Source of the DNA: RGIG1959 sp045540655
GTDB lineage: Bacteria > Bacillota > Clostridia > Oscillospirales > Acutalibacteraceae
Assembly: GCA_045540655.1 (NCBI GenBank)
Contig: JAZQHP010000129.1
Location: forward strand, 1-41,668
Length of the DNA: 41,668 nt
Reading direction: 5' to 3'
Shown: positions 31,347 through 39,701 of the stretch, piece by piece
How the letters are laid out: each line of letters opens with the position of its first letter
Numbering within the stretch: the first letter of the stretch is position 1
Position numbers and translations under genes: made by a program
The notes under the pieces: model-generated
What the model was told of the DNA's origin: nothing
The model's input: only the letters and a program-made list of their open reading frames with translations
Database searches by the model: none

Positions 31347-31982
31347 ATGCAAAAAGGCATCATCGGCAAGAAGATCGGCATGACGCAGATCTTCGACGAC
31401 AAGGGCAACGTAGTGCCGGTCACCGTCATCGAGGCGGGACCCTGTGTGGTTGTCCAGAAGAAAACGGTCGAGAACGACGGCTATGCGGCTGTCCAGCTCG
31501 GCTTTGGCGATGTTTCTCCGAAACACGTCAACAAGCCCATGAAAGGGCACTTTGACAAGGCGGATGTGGCGCCCAAGAAGACGCTCAAGGAATTCCGCTT
31601 TGAAGATTGCGATACGCTGAACATCGGCGACATCGTGAAGGCTGACACCTTCGTCCCCGGCGACCGTGTGGACGTGGTCGGCACCAGCAAGGGTAAAGGT
31701 TACGCCGGCGCCATCAAGCGCTGGAACTTCGGCCGCCTGAGAGAGTCTCACGGTACCGGCCCGAACGCCCGTCATGCGGGTTCGCTCGGCGCGTGCTCTT
31801 CGCCCTCCCGCGTGTTCAAAGGCACCAAAGCGGCGGGCCACCTCGGCTGCGAGCGCGTGACGGTGCAGAACCTCGATGTTGTCAAAGTGGATGTGGAGAA
31901 TAACCTGATCGCTGTGCGCGGCGCTGTTCCCGGCCCCCGCAAGGGCATCGTGGTTCTTTCCGACTCCGTCAAGAAAGCGTAA
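31347..31982 (+). CDS. rplC: Ribosomal protein L3
   Basis: 211 residues. It starts MQKGIIGKKIGMTQIFDDKG. The central loop GYAGAIKRWNFGRLRESHGTG extends toward the peptidyl transferase centre. KAAGHLGCERVTVQNL and GAVPGPRKGIVVL close the protein. It is an early 50S assembly factor. The ribosome-binding site is AAGGAGG, and the spacing to rplD is 17 bases. Confidence 0.98.
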   Translation: MQKGIIGKKIGMTQIFDDKGNVVPVTVIEAGPCVVVQKKTVENDGYAAVQLGFGDVSPKHVNKPMKGHFDKADVAPKKTLKEFRFEDCDTLNIGDIVKADTFVPGDRVDVVGTSKGKGYAGAIKRWNFGRLRESHGTGPNARHAGSLGACSSPSRVFKGTKAAGHLGCERVTVQNLDVVKVDVENNLIAVRGAVPGPRKGIVVLSDSVKKA

Positions 31983-31999
31983 GGAAGGAGGAAACAATC

Positions 32000-32623
32000 A
32001 TGCCGAATATCACTACTTACGATATGACCGGTAAACAAACCGGTACGATGGAAGTGAGCGACGCCGTGTTCGGAATCGCCCCCAACGCGACTGTCCTGCA
32101 CAGCGCTGTCGTGAACTACCTGGCCAACCAGCGTCAGGGCACGCAGTCCACGCTCACCCGCTCCGAAGTCAGCGGCGGCGGCAAAAAGCCCTGGCGTCAG
32201 AAGGGCACGGGCCATGCTCGTCAAGGCTCCACCCGCGCTCCCCAATGGACCCACGGCGGTATCGCGCTCGGCCCGAAGCCCCGCGATTACAGCTACGCGC
32301 TGCCCAAGAAGGTGCGCCGTCTGGCTATGAAGTCTGCCCTTTCCTCGAAGGTGGCGACGGAGGATATGATGATCCTCGACGAGCTGACGCTCGAAGAAAT
32401 CAAGACCAAGACCATGGTGTCCGTCCTGAACGCGCTGGGCGCGGACAAGAAGGTGCTGCTGGTCATGGCGGAGAAGGACGAGAAGGTCATTCTGTCCGCC
32501 CGCAACATCCCCGGCGTGAAAACGGCGCTGGTGAACACCCTGAACGTGTATGACATCCTCAACGCTGACAAGTTCATCGTTGTGAAGGATGCCGTTGCTA
32601 AGATTGAGGAGGTGTACGCATAA
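32000..32623 (+). CDS. rplD: Ribosomal protein L4
   Basis: 207 residues. The extended tunnel-lining loop is visible as GGGKKPWRQKGTGHARQGS and TRAPQWTHGG (about 55-85). In enterobacteria L4 represses the S10 operon through its leader; whether it acts on the different leader here is unknown. The stop TAA shares one base with the rplW start (TAATG). Confidence 0.98.
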   Translation: MPNITTYDMTGKQTGTMEVSDAVFGIAPNATVLHSAVVNYLANQRQGTQSTLTRSEVSGGGKKPWRQKGTGHARQGSTRAPQWTHGGIALGPKPRDYSYALPKKVRRLAMKSALSSKVATEDMMILDELTLEEIKTKTMVSVLNALGADKKVLLVMAEKDEKVILSARNIPGVKTALVNTLNVYDILNADKFIVVKDAVAKIEEVYA

Positions 32624-32913
32624 TGGATCCTCGCGATATCATTCTCGCCCCGGTCGTCACGGAAAAGTCTGTCGGCCTGATGGCGGACAAGAAGTACACT
32701 TTCAAAGTGGAAAAAACTGCCAACAAGATCCAGATCGCGAAGGCGGTGGAGGAGATCTTCGGCGTTAAAGTCGCTAAGGTCAACACCATCAGCATGAAGG
32801 GCGCCAAGCGCCGCATGGGCCGCTTTGAAGGCTACCGTTCCGACTGGAAAAAAGCGGTCGTCACCCTGACCGCCGACTCCAAGACCATCGAATTCTTCGA
32901 CGGCATGGCGTAA
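32623..32913 (+). CDS. rplW: Ribosomal protein L23
   Basis: 96 residues. DIILAPVVTEKSVGLM, YTFKVEKTANKIQIAKAVEEIF and the loop MKGAKRRMGRFEGYRSDWKK are typical. L23 lies at the tunnel exit and docks trigger factor, SRP and the Sec translocon. An 87-base gap follows before rplB, with no gene or clear terminator in it. Confidence 0.98.
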   Translation: MDPRDIILAPVVTEKSVGLMADKKYTFKVEKTANKIQIAKAVEEIFGVKVAKVNTISMKGAKRRMGRFEGYRSDWKKAVVTLTADSKTIEFFDGMA

Positions 32914-33000
32914 GTCAAACCACCGAACATCGATGACAGGCAACGTATGGGGCGATTGGCAACGCCTCGCAAAGCCGTAAGAACAGGAGAGTGAATTGTA

Positions 33001-33834
33001 ATGCCTATGATCATTTACAAACCGACTACGCCCGGCCGTCGCGGTATGTCCTGCTTGGATTACAGCGGTCTGTCGAAAACGGGTCCCGAAAAGAGCCTGC
33101 TTGCTCCGAAGAACAAGAAGGCCGGCCGTAACAGCTACGGTCGCATCACCGTCCGCCATCGCGGCGGCGGAAACCGTCAGAAGTATCGTATCATCGACTT
33201 CAAGCGCAACAAGGTCGACATGACCGCTACGGTGCTGACCCTCGAATACGATCCGAACCGCAGTGCTCACATCGCGCTCGTGCAATACGAGGACGGCGAA
33301 AAGCGCTACATCATCGCTCCCGCGGGCCTGAAGGTGGGCGACACCGTCAGCTCGGGCGCTTCCGCCGACATCAAACCCGGTAACGCGCTGCCCCTGGAGA
33401 ACATCCCCACCGGTACCTTCATCCACAACGTGGAGCTCTATCCCGGCAAGGGCGCTCAGCTTGCTCGCAGCGCCGGCGTCATGGCTCAGCTGATGGGTAA
33501 AGAGAACAACAAAGCTCTCATCCGTCTGCCGTCCGGCGAGATGCGTTATGTCCCGCTGAACTGCATGGCGACCATTGGTCAGGTCGGCAATGTGGAACAT
33601 TCCAATGTCCAGATCGGTAAAGCGGGCCGCAAACGCCACATGGGTTGGCGTCCGACTGTGCGCGGTTCCGTTATGAACCCCTGTGATCACCCGCACGGTG
33701 GTGGTGAGGGTCGCTCCCCCATCGGTCGTCCGGGCCCTGTCACTCCTTGGGGCAAGCCGGCACTCGGTTACAAGACTCGCAAGCCGCGTAACCGTTCGGA
33801 TAAATTCATTGTTAAGCGCCGCAACGGCAAGTAA
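33001..33834 (+). CDS. rplB: Ribosomal protein L2
   Basis: 277 residues. MRRA-type core is present as ARSAGVMAQLMGKENNKALIR-like text, and the conserved functional loop is MNPCDHPHGGGEGRSPIG (His near 229) next to the peptidyl transferase centre. WGKPALGYKTRKPRN ends the core. GTPWG-type loops are intact. The ATG follows AGGAGAG. 20 bases separate it from rpsS. Confidence 0.98.
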   Translation: MPMIIYKPTTPGRRGMSCLDYSGLSKTGPEKSLLAPKNKKAGRNSYGRITVRHRGGGNRQKYRIIDFKRNKVDMTATVLTLEYDPNRSAHIALVQYEDGEKRYIIAPAGLKVGDTVSSGASADIKPGNALPLENIPTGTFIHNVELYPGKGAQLARSAGVMAQLMGKENNKALIRLPSGEMRYVPLNCMATIGQVGNVEHSNVQIGKAGRKRHMGWRPTVRGSVMNPCDHPHGGGEGRSPIGRPGPVTPWGKPALGYKTRKPRNRSDKFIVKRRNGK

Positions 33835-33854
33835 GCGAAAGGAGATTCAGATTT

Positions 33855-34127
33855 ATGGGAAGAAGCGTAAAGAAGGGTCCTTTCGTACAACCTGTGTTGC
33901 TTAAGAGGATCCAAGAAATGAACGCCGCCGGCGAGAAGCGCATCCTGAAGACCTGGAGCCGCAGCTCCACGACCTTCCCGGATTTCGTCGGCCACACGAT
34001 CGCCGTCCACGACGGCCGCAAGCATGTGCCGGTGTATGTCACCGAGGACATGGTCGGTCACAAGCTGGGCGAATTTGCCCCCACTCGTACCTTCAAGGGC
34101 CACACCGGCTCGAAGAGTTCGAAATAA
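33855..34127 (+). CDS. rpsS: Ribosomal protein S19
   Basis: 90 residues. GRSVKKGPFVQPVLLKRI, LKTWSRSSTTFPDFVGHTIAVHDG-type core and HKLGEFAPTRTFKGHTG are standard. It sits in the 30S head with S13. The ribosome-binding site is AAAGGAG. Confidence 0.98.
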   Translation: MGRSVKKGPFVQPVLLKRIQEMNAAGEKRILKTWSRSSTTFPDFVGHTIAVHDGRKHVPVYVTEDMVGHKLGEFAPTRTFKGHTGSKSSK

Positions 34128-34151
34128 GCGGTTGAAAGGAGAGAATCTATC

Positions 34152-34487
34152 ATGGAAGCAAGGGCTAAAGCTACATTCGTAAGAATCGCGCCCCGTAAAG
34201 TGAAAATCGTTCTCGACCTCATCCGCAATAAGCCGCTTGATGAGGCGATCGCGATCGCACACTTCACTATGAAATCGGCCGCTGAGCCGATCGAAAAGCT
34301 GCTCAAATCGGCAGCTGCTAACGCGGAAAACAACCACAGCATGGACAGAAGCAACCTCTATGTTGCCGAGTGCTATGTCTGCCCGGGTCCGATCATGAAG
34401 CGTATCCGTCCGAGAGCGCAAGGTCGTGCGTTCCGCATCGAGAAGAGAACGTCACACATCACCGTAGTGCTCAAGGAAGCCGAATAA
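34152..34487 (+). CDS. rplV: Ribosomal protein L22
   Basis: 111 residues. RIAPRKVKIVLDLIRNKPLD starts the globular part, and RPRAQGRAFRIEKRTSHITV is the beta-hairpin that lines the exit tunnel and is a macrolide-resistance site in other bacteria. The ribosome-binding site is AAAGGAGAG. Confidence 0.98.
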   Translation: MEARAKATFVRIAPRKVKIVLDLIRNKPLDEAIAIAHFTMKSAAEPIEKLLKSAAANAENNHSMDRSNLYVAECYVCPGPIMKRIRPRAQGRAFRIEKRTSHITVVLKEAE

Positions 34488-34506
34488 GCGAAGGAGGAGG
34501 ACAGTT

Positions 34507-35172
34507 ATGGGTCAAAAAGTGAATCCCCACGGTCTGCGTGTGGGAGTGATTAAAGACTGGGATTCCCGCTGGTTTGTAAGAGACAGCGAGTTCGGCGATA
34601 CGCTGGTTTCTGACTACAAGCTCCGCCGCTACCTCAAGAAAACGCTGTATGCGGCAGGTGTCCCGAAGATCGAGATCGAGCGCGATGCGTCGAAGGTTCG
34701 CGTGCACATTCACTGCGCGAAGCCCGGCCTCGTGATCGGCAAAGGCGGCGCAGATATCGACAAGCTGCGTGAAGCCTGTGAGAAGATGGTCGGTAAGCCC
34801 ACCACCATCAACATTGTGGAAGTTCGTCAGCCCGACTTGAACGCTCAGCTTGTCGCGGAAAACATCGCGCTGCAGCTGGAGAAGCGTACGTCGTTCCGCC
34901 GCGCGATGAAGCTCGTGATCGGCCGTGCGATGAAGCTCGGTGCGAAGGGCATTAAGACGCAAGTGTCCGGCCGTCTGGGCGGCGCGGAAATTGCGCGTAC
35001 TGAACAATATCATGAGGGTACGATTCCGCTGCAGACCCTGCGTGCGGACATCGACTACGGCTTTGCTGAAGCCAACACCACCTACGGTCGCATCGGCGTG
35101 AAAACGTGGATCTATCGTGGTGAGGTCCTGGCCGGCGCTGCCAAGCCCCGTCGGGAAGGAGGCCGCAAGTAA
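34507..35172 (+). CDS. rpsC: Ribosomal protein S3
   Basis: 221 residues. Starts MGQKVNPHGLRVGVIKDWDS. The type II KH domain has the GLVIGKGGADIDKLRE loop, and the C-terminal domain includes GAKGIKTQVSGRLGGAEIAR and YGRIGVKTWIYRGE. It lies at the mRNA entry channel. One base overlaps rplP (TAATG). Confidence 0.98.
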   Translation: MGQKVNPHGLRVGVIKDWDSRWFVRDSEFGDTLVSDYKLRRYLKKTLYAAGVPKIEIERDASKVRVHIHCAKPGLVIGKGGADIDKLREACEKMVGKPTTINIVEVRQPDLNAQLVAENIALQLEKRTSFRRAMKLVIGRAMKLGAKGIKTQVSGRLGGAEIARTEQYHEGTIPLQTLRADIDYGFAEANTTYGRIGVKTWIYRGEVLAGAAKPRREGGRK

Positions 35173-35597
35173 TGCTGCTGCCCAAGAGAGTAAAGTATCG
35201 TCGTGTACAGCGCGGCCGTTTGACCGGTAAGGCGCTTCGCGGCAACAAAGTCAGCCACGGCGAATTCGGTCTGCAGGCTCTTGAGCCCGCCTGGATCACC
35301 TCCAGACAGATCGAAGCCGCCCGTATCGCCATGACTCGTTACATCAAGCGTGGCGGTCAGGTCTGGATCAAGATTTTCCCGGACAAACCCATCACCGAGA
35401 AACCCGCCGAGACCCGCATGGGCTCCGGTAAAGGTTCGCCGGAGTACTGGGTGGCGGTCGTGAAACCCGGCCGTGTGATGTTCGAGATCGCCGGCGTGCC
35501 CGAAGAGACCGCCCGCGAAGCTATGAGACTCGCAGCCAACAAGCTGCCCATCAAGTGCAAATTTGTTTGCAAGGAAGAGGATGGTGAGCAGGAATGA
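35172..35597 (+). CDS. rplP: Ribosomal protein L16
   Basis: 141 residues. LLPKRVKYRRVQRGRLTG, ITSRQIEAARIAMTRYIKRGG and TRMGSGKGSPEYWVAVVKPG are standard. L16 organises the A-site region of the 50S. Four bases overlap rpmC (ATGA). Confidence 0.98.
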   Translation: MLLPKRVKYRRVQRGRLTGKALRGNKVSHGEFGLQALEPAWITSRQIEAARIAMTRYIKRGGQVWIKIFPDKPITEKPAETRMGSGKGSPEYWVAVVKPGRVMFEIAGVPEETAREAMRLAANKLPIKCKFVCKEEDGEQE

Positions 35598-35803
35598 AAA
35601 AGAGCCAACTCGATAAGATCCGTGAGATGAGCGCGTCGGAACTGGAAGCCCGTCTGGCAGACCTGAAAAAGGAGCTGTTCAACCTGCGTTTTCAACACGC
35701 CATCAATCAACTTGACAACCCGATGCGCCTGAAGGCCGTTAAGAAGGAAATCGCTGTCATCAAGACCGTGATCCGCGAAAACGAGCTGAAGGCGGAAGCC
35801 TAA
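35594..35803 (+). CDS. rpmC: Ribosomal protein L29
   Basis: 69 residues, two-helix protein with LKKELFNLRFQHAINQLDNP and the following helix KAVKKEIAVIKTVIRENEL. It sits beside L23 at the tunnel exit. Confidence 0.97.
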   Translation: MKKSQLDKIREMSASELEARLADLKKELFNLRFQHAINQLDNPMRLKAVKKEIAVIKTVIRENELKAEA

Positions 35804-35822
35804 CGGAAGGAGGACATAGTTT

Positions 35823-36080
35823 ATGAGCGAGCGTAATCTGAGAAAAACTCGTACCGGTATGGTCGTCAGCGACAAAATGGACAAAACCATCGTCGTCGCG
35901 ATCGAGGACAATGTCCGCCATCCGCTGTACAAAAAGATCGTTAAGCGTACCGTGCGTCTGAAGGCGCACGACGAAAACAACGAGTGCCGTGTGGGTGACC
36001 GCGTGTCCGTTATGGAGACCCGTCCCATGTCGAAAGACAAGCGTTGGCGCTTGGTTGAAATCATCGAAAAGGCGAAATAA
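35823..36080 (+). CDS. rpsQ: Ribosomal protein S17
   Basis: 85 residues. RKTRTGMVVSDKMDKTIVVA, HPLYKKIVKRTVRLKAHDE and RVSVMETRPMSKDKRWRLVE form the OB fold. It is a primary 16S binder. The ribosome-binding site is GGAAGGAGG. Confidence 0.98.
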   Translation: MSERNLRKTRTGMVVSDKMDKTIVVAIEDNVRHPLYKKIVKRTVRLKAHDENNECRVGDRVSVMETRPMSKDKRWRLVEIIEKAK

Positions 36081-36108
36081 GTCGGTTCTTTGAAAGGAGG
36101 AACACCCT

Positions 36109-36477
36109 GTGATTCAACAACAATCCCACCTCAAGGTAGCCGACAACACCGGCGCGAAGGAGCTTATGACCATTCGCGTTCTCGGTGGTTCCGGCCGGAG
36201 GTATGCGAATATCGGCGACGTTGTGGTTGCTTCTGTTAAGAAAGCAGCACCCGGCGGCGTTGTGAAAAAGGGCGATGTGGTGAAGGCCGTTGTGGTCCGC
36301 AGCGTGCGCGGCGTGCGCCGTGCCGATGGCACCTACATCCGCATTGACGAAAACGCGGCGGTGATTATCCGTGAGGATAAGAACCCCAAGGGTACCCGTA
36401 TTTTTGGCCCGGTGGCAAGAGAGCTCCGCGAAAAGGATTACATGAAGATCCTGAGCCTCGCCCCGGAAGTTCTGTGA
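36109..36477 (+). CDS. rplN: Ribosomal protein L14
   Basis: 122 residues from a GTG (36109) with AAAGGAGG upstream. MIQQQSHLKVADNTGAKELM, RRYANIGDVVVASVK, and GTRIFGPVARELREKDYMKI are standard. It forms an inter-subunit bridge. Confidence 0.98.
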   Translation: MIQQQSHLKVADNTGAKELMTIRVLGGSGRRYANIGDVVVASVKKAAPGGVVKKGDVVKAVVVRSVRGVRRADGTYIRIDENAAVIIREDKNPKGTRIFGPVARELREKDYMKILSLAPEVL

Positions 36478-36490
36478 GGAGGTGTCGGAA

Positions 36491-36823
36491 TTGAGTAACA
36501 AACTGCATGTGAAAAAGGACGATACCGTCCTGATCATCAGCGGCGACGATAAGGGCAAGAAGGGCAAAGTCCTGGAAGTCAGCCCCAAAGAGGGCAAGGT
36601 CATCGTCGAAGGCCGCAACATGATTAAAAAGCACGTCAAAGCCCGTAAAATGGGCGATCCCAGCGGCATCATCGAGGCTCCCGCCCCCATGTATGCTTGC
36701 AAGGTGCAGGTGGTCTGCCCCAGCTGTAAGAAGGCTTGCCGCGTGAGCCACAAGCTCCAGCAAGACGAAAACGGCAAGGCGCGCAGTGTCCGCGTGTGCA
36801 ATCGCTGCGGCGAAGTTCTGTAA
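36491..36823 (+). CDS. rplX: Ribosomal protein L24 with C-terminal zinc ribbon
   Basis: 110 residues from a TTG at 36491, 8 bases after GGAGG; an in-frame GTG at 36482 overlaps the ribosome-binding site. The KOW part is LHVKKDDTVLIISGDDKGKK and the next strands. The C-terminal segment has CPSC and then CNRCGEVL, two C-x-x-C pairs that can bind zinc. Several well-known L24 proteins lack these cysteines; the C-x-x-C form occurs in many Clostridia. It is an assembly initiator of the 50S at the tunnel exit. Confidence 0.95.
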   Translation: MSNKLHVKKDDTVLIISGDDKGKKGKVLEVSPKEGKVIVEGRNMIKKHVKARKMGDPSGIIEAPAPMYACKVQVVCPSCKKACRVSHKLQQDENGKARSVRVCNRCGEVL

Positions 36824-36838
36824 AGGAGGTAAACGCGA

Positions 36839-37378
36839 ATGGCCAGAATGAAAGAATACTATCTGAATACGGTCGCTCCCGAGCTGATGAAGAAGTTCGG
36901 TTACAAGAGCGTCATGCAGATTCCGAAGCTGGATAAAATCGTCATCAACGTCGGTTGCGGCGAGGCGCGTGACAACTCCAAAGTCATCGACGCGATCCTG
37001 CTTGATCTTGCGGCGATCACCGGTCAAAAGCCGATCGTCTGTAAGGCTCGTAAGTCCGTCGCGAACTTCAAGCTTCGCGAAGGCATGAACATCGGCGTGA
37101 AGGTCACCCTTCGCGGCGAGCGTATGTACGAATTCCTCGATCGCCTCTTCAATGTGGCGTTGCCCCGTGTCCGCGACTTCCGCGGCATCAACCCCAACTC
37201 GTTTGACGGTCGCGGCAACTACAACATGGGCCTCAAGGAACAGCTGATCTTCCCGGAGATCGACTATGATAAGATCGACGCGGTGCGCGGCATGGACCTG
37301 TGCTTTGTCACCACGGCGAAGACGGACGAAGAAGCGCGCGAGCTGCTCACCCTGATGGGCGCTCCGTTCGCACACTAA
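36839..37378 (+). CDS. rplE: Ribosomal protein L5
   Basis: 179 residues. IPKLDKIVINVGCGEAR, KARKSVANFKLREGMNIG, RDFRGINPNSFDGRGNYN and VRGMDLCFVTTAKTDEEA are standard. It binds 5S rRNA. The ribosome-binding site is AAAGGAGG. Confidence 0.98.
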   Translation: MARMKEYYLNTVAPELMKKFGYKSVMQIPKLDKIVINVGCGEARDNSKVIDAILLDLAAITGQKPIVCKARKSVANFKLREGMNIGVKVTLRGERMYEFLDRLFNVALPRVRDFRGINPNSFDGRGNYNMGLKEQLIFPEIDYDKIDAVRGMDLCFVTTAKTDEEARELLTLMGAPFAH

Positions 37379-37390
37379 GGAGGGATTACT

Positions 37391-37576
37391 GTGGCGAAAA
37401 TGTCTATGAAGCTCAAGCAACAGCGCGAGCCCAAATATTCGACCCGTGCCTACAACCGCTGCAAGATCTGCGGCCGCCCGCACGCATACCTGCGTCGCTA
37501 TGGTATCTGCCGTATTTGCTTCAGAGAGTTGGCTTATAAAGGCGAAATCCCCGGCGTTAAGAAGGCAAGCTGGTAA
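37391..37576 (+). CDS. rpsN: Ribosomal protein S14, zinc (type Z) form
   Basis: 61 residues from a GTG (37391). AKMSMKLKQQREPKYSTRAY is followed by CKICGRPHAYLRRYGICRIC, giving the four zinc Cys. The end is FRELAYKGEIPGVKKASW. This short form is the zinc-dependent one; no zinc-independent copy is in the window. Confidence 0.97.
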   Translation: MAKMSMKLKQQREPKYSTRAYNRCKICGRPHAYLRRYGICRICFRELAYKGEIPGVKKASW

Positions 37577-37605
37577 GCAGCAATAGCAAAAAGGAGGTTG
37601 ACGGA

Positions 37606-38007
37606 ATGCAAATTACCGATACGATCGCCGATATGCTCACCCGCATCCGCAATGCGAACAGCGCGAAGCATGAATCGGTGGACATCCCCGCTTCCAACAT
37701 GAAGAAGGCTATTGCCCAGATTCTTGTTGACGAGGGATATGTCAAAGGTTTCCAAGTGATTGAAGACGGCAAACAAGGCATCATCCGCATGACGCTGAAG
37801 TACGAGGGCGCTTCCCGCACTCCCGTGCTCACCGGCCTCAAGCGTGTGTCGAAGCCCGGTCTTCGTATTTATTCCGGCAGTGAAGATATGCCCCGCGTGA
37901 TGAAGGGCATCGGCACTGCGATTGTGTCCACTTCGAAGGGCGTTATGACCGATAAGGCGGCGCGCAAAGCGCACGTCGGCGGCGAAGTCCTTGCGTTTAT
38001 CTGGTAA
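37606..38007 (+). CDS. rpsH: Ribosomal protein S8
   Basis: 133 residues. DTIADMLTRIRNANSAKHE at the N-terminus and MTDKAARKAHVGGEVLAFIW at the end are conserved. It binds the central domain of 16S rRNA. The ribosome-binding site is AAAGGAGG. Confidence 0.98.
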   Translation: MQITDTIADMLTRIRNANSAKHESVDIPASNMKKAIAQILVDEGYVKGFQVIEDGKQGIIRMTLKYEGASRTPVLTGLKRVSKPGLRIYSGSEDMPRVMKGIGTAIVSTSKGVMTDKAARKAHVGGEVLAFIW

Positions 38008-38023
38008 AAGGGGGTAGGGAGAT

Positions 38024-38572
38024 ATGTCGAGAATTGGAAGAAAACCCATCACTGTCCCTGCCGGCGTGGAGGTTAAGATCGACGGTACCGTCGTGACCGT
38101 CAAAGGACCGAAAGGCACCCTGACGCAAACATTCCACCCGAACATGGCGATTGAACTGAACGGTGCGGAAATCACCGTGACTCGTCCTAACGACGAGAAG
38201 CAGAATCGCTCGTTGCACGGTCTGACCCGTACGCTGGTCGCCAACATGGTGGAAGGCGTGTCCAACGGCTTCAAGAAGGAGCTCGAGGTCAACGGCGTCG
38301 GTTATCGTGTGCAGAAGCAGGGCACGCAAGTTGTGATGAACCTGGGCTTCAGCCATCAGGTCATCGTTCCGGAAGTCCCCGGCATTACGCTGGAGGTTCC
38401 CGATCAGAACCACATCGTGGTCGTCGGCGCTGACAAGCAACTCGTTGGTCAGATCGCCGCGGAGATCCGCGAGAAACGTCCGCCCGAGCCGTATAAGGGC
38501 AAAGGCATCAAATACACTACCGAGGTCATTCGCCGCAAGGAAGGCAAGGCCGGCGGTAAGGGTAAGAAATAA
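38024..38572 (+). CDS. rplF: Ribosomal protein L6
   Basis: 182 residues. SRIGRKPITVPAGVEVKIDG, RSLHGLTRTLVANMVEGV and the C-terminal EPYKGKGIKYTTEVIRRKEG are standard. It lies near the factor-binding site of the 50S. Confidence 0.98.
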   Translation: MSRIGRKPITVPAGVEVKIDGTVVTVKGPKGTLTQTFHPNMAIELNGAEITVTRPNDEKQNRSLHGLTRTLVANMVEGVSNGFKKELEVNGVGYRVQKQGTQVVMNLGFSHQVIVPEVPGITLEVPDQNHIVVVGADKQLVGQIAAEIREKRPPEPYKGKGIKYTTEVIRRKEGKAGGKGKK

Positions 38573-38587
38573 GGAGGGTATGAGACT

Positions 38588-38947
38588 ATGGTCAGCAAGA
38601 AAGACAGCAATAAAGCTCGCCTGCACCGCCATCTGCGCGTGCGCAGCAAGATCAGCGGTACCGCAGCTCGTCCCCGCCTGAGTGTCTATCGTTCTGCGAA
38701 GAACATTTCCGCGCAGATCATCGACGACGTGGCCGGCGTGACGCTGGTGGCGGCTTCGACCGTGGAAAAGGCGTTCACCGAGAACGGCGGCAACAAGGAA
38801 GCGGCCCGTGCGATCGGCAAACTGATCGCCGAGCGTGCTACCGCGAAGGGTATCACCGAGGTCGTGTTTGACCGCGGCGGTTATGTGTATCACGGCCGTG
38901 TTCAGGAATTGGCCGAAGGCGCCCGCGAGGGCGGCCTCAAATTCTAA
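38588..38947 (+). CDS. rplR: Ribosomal protein L18
   Basis: 119 residues. Arg/Lys-rich start (KDSNKARLHRHLRVRSKISG), RPRLSVYRSAKNISAQIIDD, and VVFDRGGYVYHGRVQELAEG. It binds 5S rRNA with L5. Confidence 0.98.
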   Translation: MVSKKDSNKARLHRHLRVRSKISGTAARPRLSVYRSAKNISAQIIDDVAGVTLVAASTVEKAFTENGGNKEAARAIGKLIAERATAKGITEVVFDRGGYVYHGRVQELAEGAREGGLKF

Positions 38948-38964
38948 GAGAAGGAGGAATAACT

Positions 38965-39483
38965 TTGGCCAGAAATGAGCGTAATGCGCAACACAACAAC
39001 AACGAGCCCGAGATGAAAGAACGCATTGTAGCGATCAACCGTGTCAGCAAGACCGTTAAAGGCGGCCGCATCTTCAAGTTTGCGGCGCTGGTCGTTGTCG
39101 GCGACGGCAAGGGCACTGTGGGCTTCGGTCTCGGTAAAGCGGGCGAAGTTCCCGATGCGATCCGTAAGGGCATCGAAGATGCGAAGAAGCATCTGATCAC
39201 CGTTTCTTTGAAGGGTGATACCATTCCTCACGAAGTGATCGGTAAGTTCGGCGCGGGCGAAGTCCTCATGAAGCCTGCGGCTCCCGGTACCGGTGTTATC
39301 GCGGGCGGTGCGGTGCGTGCCGTCGTGGAAGCGGCCGGCATTAAGGACATCCGTGCCAAGGCGCTTCGTTCCAACAATCCCTGCAATGTGGTCAGCGCGA
39401 CGATGGAGGGTCTGTCCCGCCTTCGCACTGCTGAGCAGGCGGCCGCCATCCGCGGCAAGACTGCCAAGGAAATTTTGGGTTAA
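38965..39483 (+). CDS. rpsE: Ribosomal protein S5
   Basis: 172 residues from a TTG (38965) after AAGGAGG. KERIVAINRVSKTVKGGRIF is the dsRNA-binding-like part, and GDGKGTVGFGLGKAGEVPDA is the conserved glycine-rich loop. AATMEGL-type text (SATMEGLSRLRTAEQAA) ends it. It is involved in decoding fidelity. Confidence 0.98.
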   Translation: MARNERNAQHNNNEPEMKERIVAINRVSKTVKGGRIFKFAALVVVGDGKGTVGFGLGKAGEVPDAIRKGIEDAKKHLITVSLKGDTIPHEVIGKFGAGEVLMKPAAPGTGVIAGGAVRAVVEAAGIKDIRAKALRSNNPCNVVSATMEGLSRLRTAEQAAAIRGKTAKEILG

Positions 39484-39498
39484 CGGAGGGAACGGATC

Positions 39499-39678
39499 AT
39501 GGCAAACATTAATGTTAAATTGGTTCGCAGCCTGATCGGCTGCAAAAAGGATCAAATCGCCACCGCGAAATCCCTCGGTCTTCGCAAAATCGGCGATACG
39601 GTGTCGCAGCCCGATAACGCGGCGACCCGTGGCAAGATCAACAAGATCAACCACCTCGTTGAGGTGAAAGAAGCGTAA
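39499..39678 (+). CDS. rpmD: Ribosomal protein L30
   Basis: 59 residues (ATG 39499 to TAA 39678), short but complete. NVKLVRSLIGCKKDQIATAK, then SLGLRKIGDTVSQPDN and KINKINHLVEVKEA are the family pattern. The ribosome-binding site is GGAGGG. Confidence 0.97.
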   Translation: MANINVKLVRSLIGCKKDQIATAKSLGLRKIGDTVSQPDNAATRGKINKINHLVEVKEA

Positions 39679-39701
39679 GATAGAGCAAGGAGGTGCTACA
39701 A

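Noticed and set aside
32914..33000. Possible gene or terminator between rplW and rplB
   Set aside because: Only 87 bases, no T-run hairpin and no start with a ribosome-binding site other than that of rplB.
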